Positions 1 through 8,849 of a stretch of 41,268 bases of DNA are shown piece after piece. The DNA is from Deltaproteobacteria bacterium (lineage in GTDB: Bacteria > Myxococcota_A > UBA796 > UBA9615). The notes beneath the pieces are model-generated. The model saw nothing but the letters and a program-made list of their open reading frames with translations, did no database searches and was not told the origin of the DNA. Numbering within the stretch: position 1 is the stretch's first letter; each line of letters starts with the position of its first letter. The stretch is from positions 1 to 41,268 of the forward strand of contig PBPL01000046.1 in assembly GCA_002724675.1 (NCBI GenBank), read 5' to 3'. The position numbers were made by a program, and so were the translations under genes.

Positions 1-260
1 TCATGGCGCAGGGCAGAGATCTCACCCACGACAGCTCGCCCCAGATCATCCAATAGCGAGCTGAGCGCCACAGCCGGCTCCCGATGAGCTGTCGCACAAA
101 GAAAGGGCTCCGGCGCCGCCTCCGGCCCCTGCCGAACACGAAACTGAACGTCAAAGATGCGGTCGGCCCCCTGCGATCGAACGTTCTCGAAGGCCAGGGC
201 GACCAAGTCCCGCTCATCACGCAGGACGGCTTCCACCACAGGGAACATCAGATCACTCAT
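1..260 (-). CDS. Hypothetical protein, N-terminal part (runs off window start)
   Basis: This open frame is missing from the ORF track because its stop lies outside the window. It begins at an ATG on the minus strand (MSDLMFPVVEAVLRDERD) and stays open for 86 codons to the window edge. The ATG overlaps the stop of the upstream membrane-protein gene in an 8-base ATGAGTGA arrangement, which is typical of translational coupling and supports the start. The visible part is soluble, mixed charged/hydrophobic, with no signal peptide or membrane segment. I do not recognise the family. The tight coupling suggests it works with the membrane protein encoded just before it, for example as a cytoplasmic partner, but that is inference. 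Confidence 0.7.
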   Translation of the reverse strand, partial: MSDLMFPVVEAVLRDERDLVALAFENVRSQGADRIFDVQFRVRQGPEAAPEPFLCATAHREPAVALSSLLDDLGRAVVGEISALRH

Positions 261-1290
261 CCGGTCTCGACTCCATTCCGGCCTCGGCGCCCACCACCAC
301 GGCGAGCCAGCCCAACACAGCCGCTGTAGGGACCAGCACCGCCAGGGGAACCGCTACAACGATGCCCGAGACAACCAAGCCCACCAAAGGCAGCACAACG
401 CCGCCCAATCCCGGCAACGCACGGGCTGCCACCCGAGCGGTGTACACAACCACAACGACCACAGCGAGCAAACAGATTACCCCCTCGGCTCCGGCTCCTA
501 TAGGGCCCCCCGAAGCCCCGAATGCCTGAGCCCCCGGCCACACCAACAAGAGTTCCCCTGCCCTCAGGAGCCTGGATTCACCGTGCACCGACAGGAACCA
601 ACGAGACCCCAACACCAGCACGCCAGACATCGCCACAAGCCCCACGAGTCGCTGCAAGGTGCCTAGACCACGGCCCTTGTGCGACGTTCCAAGCCGAACG
701 AGCACAGCGATCCAGGCCATGGACAAGACCACCAGGAAAGGAGACCAATCCACTCCAGCCACCACCGGAATGTCTACCGAAGCGAGGCACTGGTCCACGG
801 ACAGCGCGACGACCCCAACAACCCCCGCGGCGCTGAGAGCTCCAGCAGCAGCCAAGCGCGTGTTCCCGCGGGCCCAATCGCCCCCCAGGGATGCCAGAGC
901 AAGCACCGGCAACAACAGACCTGTCAGGGTCAGGTCAGCCATGTCCATGGGTCCGACAACGATTGTGCTCCAGGGAGTCCACTCCGCAGCCCCTGTGAGA
1001 CCCTCGATGGCGTGTCGGCTGAGTACGGCTGCAGTCACGACACCCGAGGCCAACCAGAGCGGGGCACGAATCTTCGCCGAGACGGGCAGGCAGAAAGGGC
1101 AGAGCCCCACGAAGAGCACCAGGGCGCCCGCCACGGACCAGGCAATCAACCACGGCCCCGAATCACCGGTGACTGCGAGCGTTCGGCCTCCCACGGAGAG
1201 GAGTGCCGCAGCCCCGAGCAGGAGGCCAAGGCCCGCCGCCTTGAGTAGGGCAAGGGACACCGAAGGCTGGGTCGTGGAGGGCAGCGACAT
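253..1290 (-). CDS. Polytopic inner-membrane protein of unknown function
   Basis: A protein of about 345 residues made almost entirely of hydrophobic segments, with some 9-10 predicted membrane helices (for example LLKAAGLGLLLGAAALLSV near the N-terminus and a long helical pair at the C-terminus). It has few charged loops and no motif I can tie to a known transporter or enzyme. A CPFC pair lies at the end of the second helix (LFVGLCPFCLP), which could be redox-active or structural. The track starts at a GTG 14 codons upstream. I prefer the ATG at 1290 because a TATACC element lies 7 nt before it and no Shine-Dalgarno is evident. It is divergent from the SDR gene and overlaps the next gene (1-260) by 8 bp, so the two likely form an operon. 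Confidence 0.75.
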   Translation of the reverse strand: MSLPSTTQPSVSLALLKAAGLGLLLGAAALLSVGGRTLAVTGDSGPWLIAWSVAGALVLFVGLCPFCLPVSAKIRAPLWLASGVVTAAVLSRHAIEGLTGAAEWTPWSTIVVGPMDMADLTLTGLLLPVLALASLGGDWARGNTRLAAAGALSAAGVVGVVALSVDQCLASVDIPVVAGVDWSPFLVVLSMAWIAVLVRLGTSHKGRGLGTLQRLVGLVAMSGVLVLGSRWFLSVHGESRLLRAGELLLVWPGAQAFGASGGPIGAGAEGVICLLAVVVVVVYTARVAARALPGLGGVVLPLVGLVVSGIVVAVPLAVLVPTAAVLGWLAVVVGAEAGMESRPDE

Positions 1291-1297
1291 GAAACCT

Positions 1298-1303
1298 GGT
1301 ATA
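1298..1303 (-). promoter_or_regulatory. Candidate -10 element for a leaderless membrane-protein transcript
   Basis: TATACC on the minus strand, 7 nt before the ATG at 1290. The spacing would put the transcription start at or next to the start codon. It sits in the palindromic core GTATAC of a short divergent intergenic region, so it may also serve the plus-strand SDR gene. No convincing -35 is visible. Confidence 0.35.
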
Positions 1304-1356
1304 CAACGCCCGCTTCGGCAACGGGCACTCACGCCCCACTAAGCAAGGAACACATC

Positions 1357-2127
1357 ATGAAGCTCTCTGCTGTACGAGCCATCATCACCGGAGGAGGAAG
1401 TGGCATGGGCCGCGCCTTCGCCCTTCACCTCGCCAGCGAAGGCGCCTCCGTCGCCGTGGCAGACATCGCCGAAGAGGCGCTCGCCGACACAGTGAACGCT
1501 GCCAGCGATCTGCCGGGGAAGGTGTGCGCAATTACTGCCGATGTGACAGACGAGGCGAGCGTCCACAACCTGGTACAGGAAGCCCGTGAACAGCTGGGCG
1601 GCCTGAACGTGCTGATCAACAACGCGGGTATCTTTCGCGATGGGCTACTCGTCAAGGTCGATCGAGAGACAAAGAAAGTGTCCCGCGCCATGTCTCTCGA
1701 ACAATGGAATCAGGTGCTCAACGTCGACCTCACGGGCCCGTTCCTATGCACCCGGGAGTTCACGACATCGTGTATCGACGGCGGAGTATCCGACGCAGTC
1801 GTCGTCAACATCTCGTCGGTGGCACGCCATGGGAACACCGGCCAGAGCAATTACTCGGCGGCAAAGGCCGGACTCGTCGCCGACACCAAGCTGTGGGCAC
1901 AAGAACTCGCCCGCTATGGCATCCGCACGGGCGCCATCGCCCCAGGCTTTGTCCAGACGCCCATTCTCGATGGCATGCGGCCAGAGGTACTCGAGAGGAT
2001 GGTGTCGGTCGTCCCGCTGAAGCGTGTGGCGCTTCCCGAAGAGGTCTTCCTGGGCGTCAAGTTCATCATCGAGTGCGACTATTTCACCGGTCGGTGCATC
2101 GACATCGACGGCGGCATGGTGGTCTGA
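1357..2127 (+). CDS. Short-chain dehydrogenase/reductase (SDR), FabG/HSD17B10-like
   Basis: A classical SDR of 256 residues, the usual family length. It carries the Rossmann cofactor motif TGGGSGMG (residues 11-18), an NNAG motif (88-91), the catalytic Ser in NISS (153-154) and the YSAAK catalytic Tyr166/Lys170. Asp36 after the second strand (VAVADIAEE) suggests NAD(H) rather than NADP(H). By family it interconverts a hydroxyl and a keto group, and the overall look resembles 3-hydroxyacyl-CoA dehydrogenase type 2 or 3-oxoacyl-ACP reductase. The substrate cannot be fixed from sequence. The ATG is preceded by AAGGAA at good spacing. It is followed 69 bp later by mrp in the same direction, but no functional link between the two is obvious. 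Confidence 0.9.
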   Translation: MKLSAVRAIITGGGSGMGRAFALHLASEGASVAVADIAEEALADTVNAASDLPGKVCAITADVTDEASVHNLVQEAREQLGGLNVLINNAGIFRDGLLVKVDRETKKVSRAMSLEQWNQVLNVDLTGPFLCTREFTTSCIDGGVSDAVVVNISSVARHGNTGQSNYSAAKAGLVADTKLWAQELARYGIRTGAIAPGFVQTPILDGMRPEVLERMVSVVPLKRVALPEEVFLGVKFIIECDYFTGRCIDIDGGMVV

Positions 2128-2196
2128 GAGAGCCCGAATCGCTTGACGGCATCCGTTGAGCCTGCAAAGTGTGGCCAACACCGAGGGAACAAAGTC

Positions 2197-3318
2197 ATGG
2201 ATGACAAGCTGGTCGACATCTTAAGGCAAGTGAACGACCCGGAACTGCACAAGGACCTGGTCACGCTCGGCATGATCAAGCGGGCCGACCTCGAGGGGTC
2301 GACCGCCAAGATCACCGTGGAGCTCACCACGCCGGCCTGTCCGCTGAAGGACACAATCCTCAACGACATCCAGGCAGCCCTGGATCGAGGGCTACCGGGC
2401 ACCACCGCCGAAGTCGAGTGGACCGCACAGGTCCGCTCGGGTCGACCCGGAGGTCAGGGAGACGCCTCCTTCCCACGACTCGATGGAGTCTCCAACATCG
2501 TGCTCGTAGCCTCGGGCAAAGGTGGAGTGGGGAAGAGCACGGTCGCCGTCAACCTTGCCTGCGCCCTCGCCCGCTCTGGCTGCAAGGTGGGCCTGCTCGA
2601 TGCGGATATCTATGGGCCATCCATGCCGACCATGCTGGACAAGCACGATGAGGTGACGTCGTCAGACGGCAAGACCATTGATCCGCACACGGTCCACGGC
2701 ATCAAGGTCATGTCCATGGGGTTCTTTATCCCCCCCAGCCGGGCCATGATCTGGCGGGGCCCCATGCTCCACTCAGCCGTCGTGCAGTTTCTCCGCGATG
2801 TGAACTGGGGGGAGCTGGACTACCTGGTCGTCGATTTACCGCCAGGCACTGGCGACGTGCAGTTGACCTTCGCCCAGCAGCTCAAGGTGACCGGAGCTGT
2901 CATCGTCTCAACTCCCCAGACGGTCGCACTAGCTGACGTCGTTCGGGCGAAGGCGATGTTCGACTCAGTCAAGATCCCCATTCTCGGCCTGGTCGAGAAC
3001 ATGGCCTATTTCGTCTGTGACGGTTGTGACAAGAAACACTGGATCTTCGACCGCGACGGAGCAAAGCACGCCGCCGAACACTTCGAGATCCCCATCCTCG
3101 GAGAGCTGCCCCTGGAAGGTGCCGTCCGCGAAGGAGGCGACCGAGGGATCCCCGTGGTCGAGGCAGCGCCTCAATCATCGATCGCTGCGGCCTTCCTGGA
3201 CATGGCGGCCTCTCTCGCCGGGAGGATCTCCGTCGTGAGTGCCGAGGCTCAAGCAGCGGTGACCGCTCCCACGGACGAGTCCACAGCAGGCCGCCGCTCC
3301 TTGCCCATCATTGGGTAA
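2197..3318 (+). CDS. mrp: Mrp/NBP35-family iron-sulfur carrier ATPase
   Basis: A P-loop ATPase of 373 residues. An N-terminal MIP18/DUF59 domain (about 1-80, with DPELHKDLVTLGMI) precedes the Mrp ATPase domain with its deviant Walker A GKGGVGKST (107-115). Near the C-terminus a CDGC pair (VCDGCDKKHWIF) matches the CxxC with which Mrp/ApbC dimers bridge a [4Fe-4S] cluster. The family loads Fe-S clusters onto apo-proteins in the cytoplasm. The track begins at a TTG 18 codons upstream. The ATG at 2197 is preferred because GAGGG sits about 9 nt before it and the protein then starts at the conserved domain. The ferredoxin gene follows 77 bp downstream, which makes a coherent Fe-S pair. Residues after about 345 are Ala/Ser-rich and probably flexible. 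Confidence 0.93.
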   Translation: MDDKLVDILRQVNDPELHKDLVTLGMIKRADLEGSTAKITVELTTPACPLKDTILNDIQAALDRGLPGTTAEVEWTAQVRSGRPGGQGDASFPRLDGVSNIVLVASGKGGVGKSTVAVNLACALARSGCKVGLLDADIYGPSMPTMLDKHDEVTSSDGKTIDPHTVHGIKVMSMGFFIPPSRAMIWRGPMLHSAVVQFLRDVNWGELDYLVVDLPPGTGDVQLTFAQQLKVTGAVIVSTPQTVALADVVRAKAMFDSVKIPILGLVENMAYFVCDGCDKKHWIFDRDGAKHAAEHFEIPILGELPLEGAVREGGDRGIPVVEAAPQSSIAAAFLDMAASLAGRISVVSAEAQAAVTAPTDESTAGRRSLPIIG

Positions 3319-3395
3319 GGCCTCGCCATTTCGGAAGCTGAACCGGTGAACGAGAGCGATCAAGCGATGCTGTTCCAACCGTCTGAACACGTAGG

Positions 3396-3896
3396 ATGGA
3401 ACAGCCTGTGCTGAAGCGAATCGTCGGTACTGTGAAGAGGCTTGCTCAACGACAGGACCGCGACAAGCGGCGGAGCACTACGACACCGATAACCGACGCC
3501 ATCCCCAACGACTGGAATGACGTTACGGGTCCCCGAAAGGCACAAGGCGAGGCCTCGGAGGCGCCACCAACCGGCAGCACGAGTGAGCAGGTTCAGTCAC
3601 CAGATCAACTGCACACGGTTCGGTTCGAGGGCCAGGGCACGGAGATCCAGGTAGCGAGCGGCACCTCCATCTTGGACGCAGCGCTGGAGGCCGACGTGGA
3701 TCTGAACAACTATTGCGGCGGCATGTGCTCCTGTGGATCGTGTCGGGTCATCGTCATCAGCGGAGAGCTCTCCGAGCTGGACGACATCGAAGAGGCCACA
3801 TTGGACCTCGTTCGAGAGAGTGACCGAGACCGCCTCGGCTGTCAGGCGCGGGTCCAGGGTGACATCAAGATAGAGCTGCCGCCTCAGGACTTCTAG
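3396..3896 (+). CDS. [2Fe-2S] ferredoxin, adrenodoxin/Isc-Fdx type, with N-terminal extension
   Basis: The last 95 residues or so form a [2Fe-2S] ferredoxin fold with the Cys pattern C-x5-C-x2-C...C (Cys107, 113, 116 and 149; NYCGGMCSCGSC, then RLGCQA). This is the adrenodoxin/Isc-Fdx arrangement rather than the plant photosynthetic one. An extra Cys111 lies inside the loop, as in several Isc ferredoxins. Residues 1-70 are a basic, then polar, low-complexity extension not found in standard ferredoxins of about 110 residues. The annotated ATG could be too early, as a GTG at codon 13 is an alternative. These proteins pass single electrons to Fe-S assembly or to P450/oxygenase partners. The position after mrp favours Fe-S biogenesis, which is inference. 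Confidence 0.9.
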   Translation: MEQPVLKRIVGTVKRLAQRQDRDKRRSTTTPITDAIPNDWNDVTGPRKAQGEASEAPPTGSTSEQVQSPDQLHTVRFEGQGTEIQVASGTSILDAALEADVDLNNYCGGMCSCGSCRVIVISGELSELDDIEEATLDLVRESDRDRLGCQARVQGDIKIELPPQDF

Positions 3897-3945
3897 GGTG
3901 AGCAGGGCCTCGTTCAGACTCGATACAACGCTCTGAGAACCCGCT

Positions 3946-4761
3946 CTAGGATGCCAGTGGCTGCGACGGAGACCCTTGAGTTGGCTGCCCACCATCCACA
4001 GCCATCAACTGACGGTAGGGAATGAGCAATTCCTGCTCAATTCTCAGAAGACCCAACTTTTCGAAGAGCACGCAAAGTCCGTAGCCCAGATCGATCTCCC
4101 TACGGCGGGAGGAGAAGGTCGCTGAGGAGGGGTAGCGATGGTGGTTGTTCTGAAAACCCTCGCCAAACACCAGCCACGCCACGAGATGATTGTTTCGAGA
4201 ATCATCATCGGTGTCGAAATTGCGCCCGCCTGACGAGTGGCCAAGGGCATTGACCATCCAACCCTGAATCGGATGGCTCATGATTCCGAAGAAGTAACAG
4301 ATACCCAAAAGCCAAGCGCCATACGCCACACCCAGCAACAACCCGATGCTCAAGTGGGTGGCATAGGGCAGCCACCAGAGTCGGTGACGATTGAGCCAGT
4401 TGACGTCAAAGTCGAGGTCAGCGACCCGGTCTGTAAACTCGGGCTTTCCGGCGCGAAGCTTCAAGATAATGCGCTCGTAGGAACGGAGCTGGGCCAGCAT
4501 GACTCCTAGAACTCCGTGATTGAGAGGGCTGTGGGGATCGTCCCTCGTGTCCGAGAAGTCATGGTGCCTTCGGTGCATACAGACCCACGCCTTGGGGTCT
4601 AAGCCCGTGACCCAGTTCCCTGTCAGCGCCACGAATCGACGAAGCCCTGGCTTCAGCTCCACACCACGATGGGCCAGGCCCCGGTGATAGAACACCGTGA
4701 TGTACAAGATGTTGAGCAGATAGGCTCCCGCAAACACCAACAGGCACAAGATCGAATACAT
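3946..4761 (-). CDS. Membrane fatty-acid (acyl-CoA type) desaturase
   Basis: About 271 residues with the three His boxes of the membrane di-iron desaturases: HRGLAH in the first membrane pair (HxxxxH), HRRHH (HxxHH), and NNHHRYP (third box) near the C-terminus. Hydrophobic pairs separate the boxes as expected for an integral membrane enzyme. The family inserts a cis double bond into acyl chains using O2 and electrons from a ferredoxin or cytochrome b5. The track start (4830) overlaps the upstream AKR gene by 41 bp. The ATG at 4761 is preferred because it has GAGG about 8 nt upstream and begins MYSILCLLVF. It is the last gene of a minus-strand run with the AKR. The adrenodoxin-type ferredoxin just across the convergent border is a possible electron donor, which is speculative. 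Confidence 0.9.
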   Translation of the reverse strand: MYSILCLLVFAGAYLLNILYITVFYHRGLAHRGVELKPGLRRFVALTGNWVTGLDPKAWVCMHRRHHDFSDTRDDPHSPLNHGVLGVMLAQLRSYERIILKLRAGKPEFTDRVADLDFDVNWLNRHRLWWLPYATHLSIGLLLGVAYGAWLLGICYFFGIMSHPIQGWMVNALGHSSGGRNFDTDDDSRNNHLVAWLVFGEGFQNNHHRYPSSATFSSRRREIDLGYGLCVLFEKLGLLRIEQELLIPYRQLMAVDGGQPTQGSPSQPLAS

Positions 4762-4789
4762 CGGAGTGTCCTCTATCACGGCAGCATGC

Positions 4790-5758
4790 CTAGACTTCGG
4801 GGGGGCCTTCAGGAGGCGGAAATAGGGCATCCAGACGCTCGATCACGTCATCCGACAGATCGACCTCTGAAGCTGTGATGTTCTCTTCAACCTGCTCCGG
4901 ACGAGTTGCACCACAGATGACGGAGGCCACGGCCTGGTCACGAAGGCACCAGGCGAGAGCCAGCTGAGCGGGGCTGCACCCCTGCTCGTCGGCCAACCCG
5001 ACCATCTGATCGACCGCCTTGAGGGCCTGCTCATCCCGAAGCGAGGCCATAAAGACGTTGCGATGCTCGTCTGCTCCACGACTCCCAGCAGGCAGTCGAC
5101 CGCCACTGTACTTTCCGGTCAGGACTCCCTGGGCGAGCGGAGAGAAGACAACCTGAGAGAGCCCCTCGCGCTCGGACATGGGGATCACTTCCGGCTCCAC
5201 CGCTCGTTCCAGCAGGCTGTAGGGAGGCTGGTTGCTAATGGGACGCGCACACCCCAATTCGTCGGCAATGTGGCAGGCGTCGAGGATCTGGGCCGCGGTC
5301 CAGCACGAGACTCCCCAATACAGAACCTTGCCCTGGTCGATGAGCATTCCCATGGTCGCCACCGTCTCGTGGAGTGGGGTGTCCTCGTCGTAGCGGTGGC
5401 ACTGGAACAGATCCAGATAGTCGGTACGCAAGCGGCCCAGGCTGGCATGCACGGACTCGACCAAGTGTTTGCGAGACAGGCCGCGATCGTTGGGGTTGTC
5501 CGACATGGGCCAAAAGGCCTTCGTGGCCAACACGATGTCGGTGCGCTTGACGTCGGAGAGGGCCTCGCCGAGCAGCTCCTCAGCAGCACCTCGCGCGTAC
5601 ACATCCGCCGTATCGAAGAAGATTACACCGCCTTCCAAGGCTGCCTGAACGCAAGCCCGTGTCGTACTCGCGTCCACGGCCGAACCAAACGTCAGCCAAG
5701 ACCCGAGAGCCACCCGAGACACCTTCAAACCTGAGTCACCTAGATTGACGTACTCCAT
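4790..5758 (-). CDS. Aldo/keto reductase
   Basis: About 322 residues forming an NADP(H)-dependent (alpha/beta)8-barrel AKR. The catalytic tetrad is visible: Asp and Tyr in FFDTADVYARG, Lys in LATKAFWP and His in FQCHRYDED. The C-terminal cofactor region is SVICGATRPEQVEENI. The sequence is closest in feel to the AKR6/AKR11 (potassium-channel beta-subunit, YghZ-like) groups, so aldehyde or methylglyoxal reduction is possible but the substrate is unknown. The track begins 11 codons earlier. The ATG at 5758 is chosen because GGAAGGA precedes it, and the longer form would overlap the upstream gene. It lies 26 bp after the membrane/phosphoesterase gene and 28 bp before the desaturase gene, consistent with one operon. 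Confidence 0.92.
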   Translation of the reverse strand: MEYVNLGDSGLKVSRVALGSWLTFGSAVDASTTRACVQAALEGGVIFFDTADVYARGAAEELLGEALSDVKRTDIVLATKAFWPMSDNPNDRGLSRKHLVESVHASLGRLRTDYLDLFQCHRYDEDTPLHETVATMGMLIDQGKVLYWGVSCWTAAQILDACHIADELGCARPISNQPPYSLLERAVEPEVIPMSEREGLSQVVFSPLAQGVLTGKYSGGRLPAGSRGADEHRNVFMASLRDEQALKAVDQMVGLADEQGCSPAQLALAWCLRDQAVASVICGATRPEQVEENITASEVDLSDDVIERLDALFPPPEGPPEV

Positions 5759-5784
5759 CGATTCCTTCCCACACTGAGCGCGTA

Positions 5785-8718
5785 CTACCACGACAGACGA
5801 GACAATTCGACAGAACTTCCGGCTCCACGGGCATCGTGGAGCACAACCTCCACAGAACCGGTCTCTGGGATCACATTCACGATGGCGACTCCGCCCGTGT
5901 CCCGGGGCCCGGCGTGATACCGAGATTGACGATTCGTGCCCCCACAGGACGAGGCAACGAGGTGCTGGGGCCCGGGAGCCCTGTAGCCCTTGGCCGCTGC
6001 GCCAGAGACGATCACTCCCGGCAGGCCCTCGGTCTCGCAGCCAGGCTCATAGGCCTGCATGTCGTGGTCGTGACCCGCCAGACTGGCCACGAGCTTGCAG
6101 CCCGATGTCCGTGCGTCCACAAGCACCCGCTGAATCGCCTTCTCCACATGAGCCTCGTGGGTGTGGTGCCGACCCTGACTACTGGCGGGGTGGTGGCCCA
6201 CGGCCAAGGTGGGAGCCCCCTCAGCACAGGCCATGGCCAGTGCGTCCATACCCAAGCCGGGCATCTCGGGCCCTGGGTTCGCGACCGAGTCCGTGTCGAG
6301 TGCGGCAATCGCAAGGACCGTTGTGGTGCCACGTCGTAGACGGGCAGCATAGGAAGCTGCGGGCAACACCAGGCCACGTCGACCGTCTGCAGCGAACAAG
6401 ACCTCTCGCTTCTTCTCGGGCCCAGGCTCATGGCGATATTCGTGGTTCCCCAAGACGGCGAGGGTGGGTAGCTCCAGAGTCGCGAGGCTGCGGTCCCACA
6501 CCTGCTGCCAATTCTCTGCAGCCTCATCGCCAGGCCCGTAGAGCAGATCCCCAGCCAGGGTCATTAGGTGACAAGGCTCAGCCGCGCAGAGAGCAGCAGC
6601 CGAAGCGACCGTGTCGTCGAGGATGCGACCAGGCCGTCCTACGTCCCCCAACGCGACGATCCGCAGGGGGCCAGCCGATGGACACGCGATCTCTCCGCGT
6701 GACTCCCAGCTACCCCCAGTCGACACCTCCAGCCGACACCGCCCGGTGTCAGTAACGTCGCCTTGCCCCTTCTGGCCTGCTGCCGAGGCCAACTGCGGCG
6801 CGCTGCTGTCCGTAACTGGAGCGACGCTCGATGGCCGCGCCTGCGCCTCGGCAGTTGCATAGGACTGAATCGGAGTTGGGCAGAGGTGAGCAAGACTCGG
6901 GCGGGCCTGGTGAGCCATGGGGATGACATAGCCATCCATTGGCAGGAGCGCGCAGTCCCCCAACGGAGGGGCCGCCACCCGCGCCCACCTCTCACCATTC
7001 CAGGCCAATAGGTGGACGTCCGGGTCGTCCAGAGACCGCTCCACCTGCACCTCGATGCGCTCCAGCCGTCCATCGGTCACCTGATCCGCTGTAACCAGCA
7101 TCTCCCCCCGTCGGAACACGTCTCCGGGCGTCACCTCAGGGCTCGCGCGAAACAAGCTCTCCCAGAACTCGACCAGGAAACCCGGCGGACCGGCCTCCAG
7201 CGTGAACGAGTTGAGAGAGGTCCGACGGAGCACCTGGTCCCCAGGCACGATGGAGACTTGCCACAAGGCTTGGGGCACCTCACCTCCAGCAGCTCTCCGC
7301 ATCAAAGCCAGATAGGTGGGGGTGACCGGGTCCGGCGAATTGAGCAGCAGCACTTGGGCCCCAGCAGCTCCCGCTCCCTCGGGCAGCTCCGCCCCAGCAG
7401 CAAACTGGTCCAATTGCCGAACCAGCTCGGCGAACACCCCCATCCCCCCCACCACACTCACCGGAGCAGCCACCAGGTGCACGAGGAACAAGACCGAAGC
7501 GATCAGAGAACGGAGGCGATTGGGCACAGACATCACGGAACTCCCCATACGATCTCGACGCCCCAAGGTATCCACAATGAAGCAGGCAAGGACCCATGCC
7601 ACGCCAAGGGTCGGAAACAGTAACAGGCGGTTGGATGGGAAGGTGGCAGCAACGGGCACGGTGGACAGGGCGGCCCCCATCGCCATGAAACGACACACTG
7701 GGTCTCGACGCAAGAGCGGCCAAAGGGCCCAGGACACCACACCCAACACCCCACACGCCAAGCCAATGTCCCAGCCTTCGAGGCTGCTCGACAGCACCGT
7801 GGAAGCCTCCGCAGGGATGACGCCGACCGAAGCGGACAGCAAGAGGGGGATCCGTCGCGTGACAGCCAGTACTACAAAATCCAGGGGGCGATCGAAGGGG
7901 CTGACGTACAGGCCTGAACCCGCCGTTCCGTAGCCGGCCTGTTGCCACAGGACCAAGTACACGGCTGTCACCACCACGATGGGGGCTAGAGCCGAGGCTC
8001 TCTGACCGATGCTTCCGCGTCCAAGGCTGAGTTCATAAGCTGATGCCCACAAGACCACCGAGATCGCGGTCTCGCCGCCGGCAAGGCCCAAGCCATAGCA
8101 ACACAGAGAGAACGCAAGCGCCCGAGACCCAGCCCCATTGCGGAAGCGATGGTAGTGCACGAGCGCGAGGACCGAGAACAGAACGCTGACGACCGCGTTG
8201 CGGTTAGCCACCCAGCCAAAATTCCAGTTGTGCGCATCATCAAAGGCATAGATGAGTCCGGCGACCGTGACGATGGTCATGGCCCGCCCCCAGTCTCTGC
8301 TGAGCTCCCGAAAGAACAGACACACCGAAGCTAGAAGCGCAGCCCACAGCACCAAGGTCGTCGCATGATGTCCGACAGCGTTGTAGCCCCAGAGTTGATG
8401 ATCGAGCTTGTGCGTCAACGAGGTCAGCGGCCGCCAGAACGCGGCGCGAAAGTCCGAGGCCGTCCACCAGGGTGATGGGAGACCCTGCGCCGACGAGAGC
8501 ACCGGGTCATCGGACTTCACAAAGGCAAAGAGGTCCAGCGCACCTCGGTGCGAGAGAAACTCGTCATCGTCCAACATCGCTAGGTGGAACCAGTCGTCGA
8601 TGAAGAAACCAACCCCCAGAGAAGATGAGGCGACGAGCAGACCACAGAGAACGACCACGAGTGTCGAAGGAAGGCGCTCCAGAAGCCTCAGCGTCCTAGT
8701 CACAAGCGGTGCTGACAC
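5785..8718 (-). CDS. Membrane glycosyltransferase-like protein fused to a calcineurin-like phosphoesterase
   Basis: A 977-residue protein in two parts. The first 440 residues or so hold about 10-11 membrane helices, with an early DDWFHLA motif in the first periplasmic loop and a WRPLT motif further on. That layout is seen in GT-C/PMT-like glycosyltransferases, which carry an acidic pair there. After a soluble linker (about 440-690, with an Ala/Ser/Pro-rich stretch) comes a complete metallophosphoesterase: VALGDVGRPG, LAGDLLYGPGDE, LGNHEY, GHHPASSQGRHH and AGHDHDMQ, which match the metal and phosphate ligands of the purple-acid/calcineurin superfamily. The GTG at 8718 is chosen over the track's TTG because GAGGAG lies 6 nt before it. 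It heads the minus-strand run with the AKR and desaturase. The glycosyltransferase assignment is tentative; the phosphoesterase is secure. Confidence 0.85.
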   Translation of the reverse strand: MSAPLVTRTLRLLERLPSTLVVVLCGLLVASSSLGVGFFIDDWFHLAMLDDDEFLSHRGALDLFAFVKSDDPVLSSAQGLPSPWWTASDFRAAFWRPLTSLTHKLDHQLWGYNAVGHHATTLVLWAALLASVCLFFRELSRDWGRAMTIVTVAGLIYAFDDAHNWNFGWVANRNAVVSVLFSVLALVHYHRFRNGAGSRALAFSLCCYGLGLAGGETAISVVLWASAYELSLGRGSIGQRASALAPIVVVTAVYLVLWQQAGYGTAGSGLYVSPFDRPLDFVVLAVTRRIPLLLSASVGVIPAEASTVLSSSLEGWDIGLACGVLGVVSWALWPLLRRDPVCRFMAMGAALSTVPVAATFPSNRLLLFPTLGVAWVLACFIVDTLGRRDRMGSSVMSVPNRLRSLIASVLFLVHLVAAPVSVVGGMGVFAELVRQLDQFAAGAELPEGAGAAGAQVLLLNSPDPVTPTYLALMRRAAGGEVPQALWQVSIVPGDQVLRRTSLNSFTLEAGPPGFLVEFWESLFRASPEVTPGDVFRRGEMLVTADQVTDGRLERIEVQVERSLDDPDVHLLAWNGERWARVAAPPLGDCALLPMDGYVIPMAHQARPSLAHLCPTPIQSYATAEAQARPSSVAPVTDSSAPQLASAAGQKGQGDVTDTGRCRLEVSTGGSWESRGEIACPSAGPLRIVALGDVGRPGRILDDTVASAAALCAAEPCHLMTLAGDLLYGPGDEAAENWQQVWDRSLATLELPTLAVLGNHEYRHEPGPEKKREVLFAADGRRGLVLPAASYAARLRRGTTTVLAIAALDTDSVANPGPEMPGLGMDALAMACAEGAPTLAVGHHPASSQGRHHTHEAHVEKAIQRVLVDARTSGCKLVASLAGHDHDMQAYEPGCETEGLPGVIVSGAAAKGYRAPGPQHLVASSCGGTNRQSRYHAGPRDTGGVAIVNVIPETGSVEVVLHDARGAGSSVELSRLSW

Positions 8719-8849
8719 GTCAGTCTCCTCGAACCCATCTGCGCCCGACGGCTGGCGACAAACGGGTGGCAGGAGCAAGCATTCCCCCAGTCGGACCCGG
8801 TTGTAAAGCAGGACCTAAACCCGGGCCTGGCGGGCTCTCATGCCATCTG

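Noticed and set aside
679-1248. Plus-strand ORFs across the membrane-protein gene
   Set aside because: Low-complexity Arg/Pro/Ser/Gln-rich translations opposite a strongly hydrophobic coding frame; typical antisense shadows.
1292-1308. Second FadR-like site (ACCTGGTATACAAC) upstream of the SDR gene
   Set aside because: Only one half-site (TGGT) matches; the other half is absent, and the sequence is better read as a -10 region.
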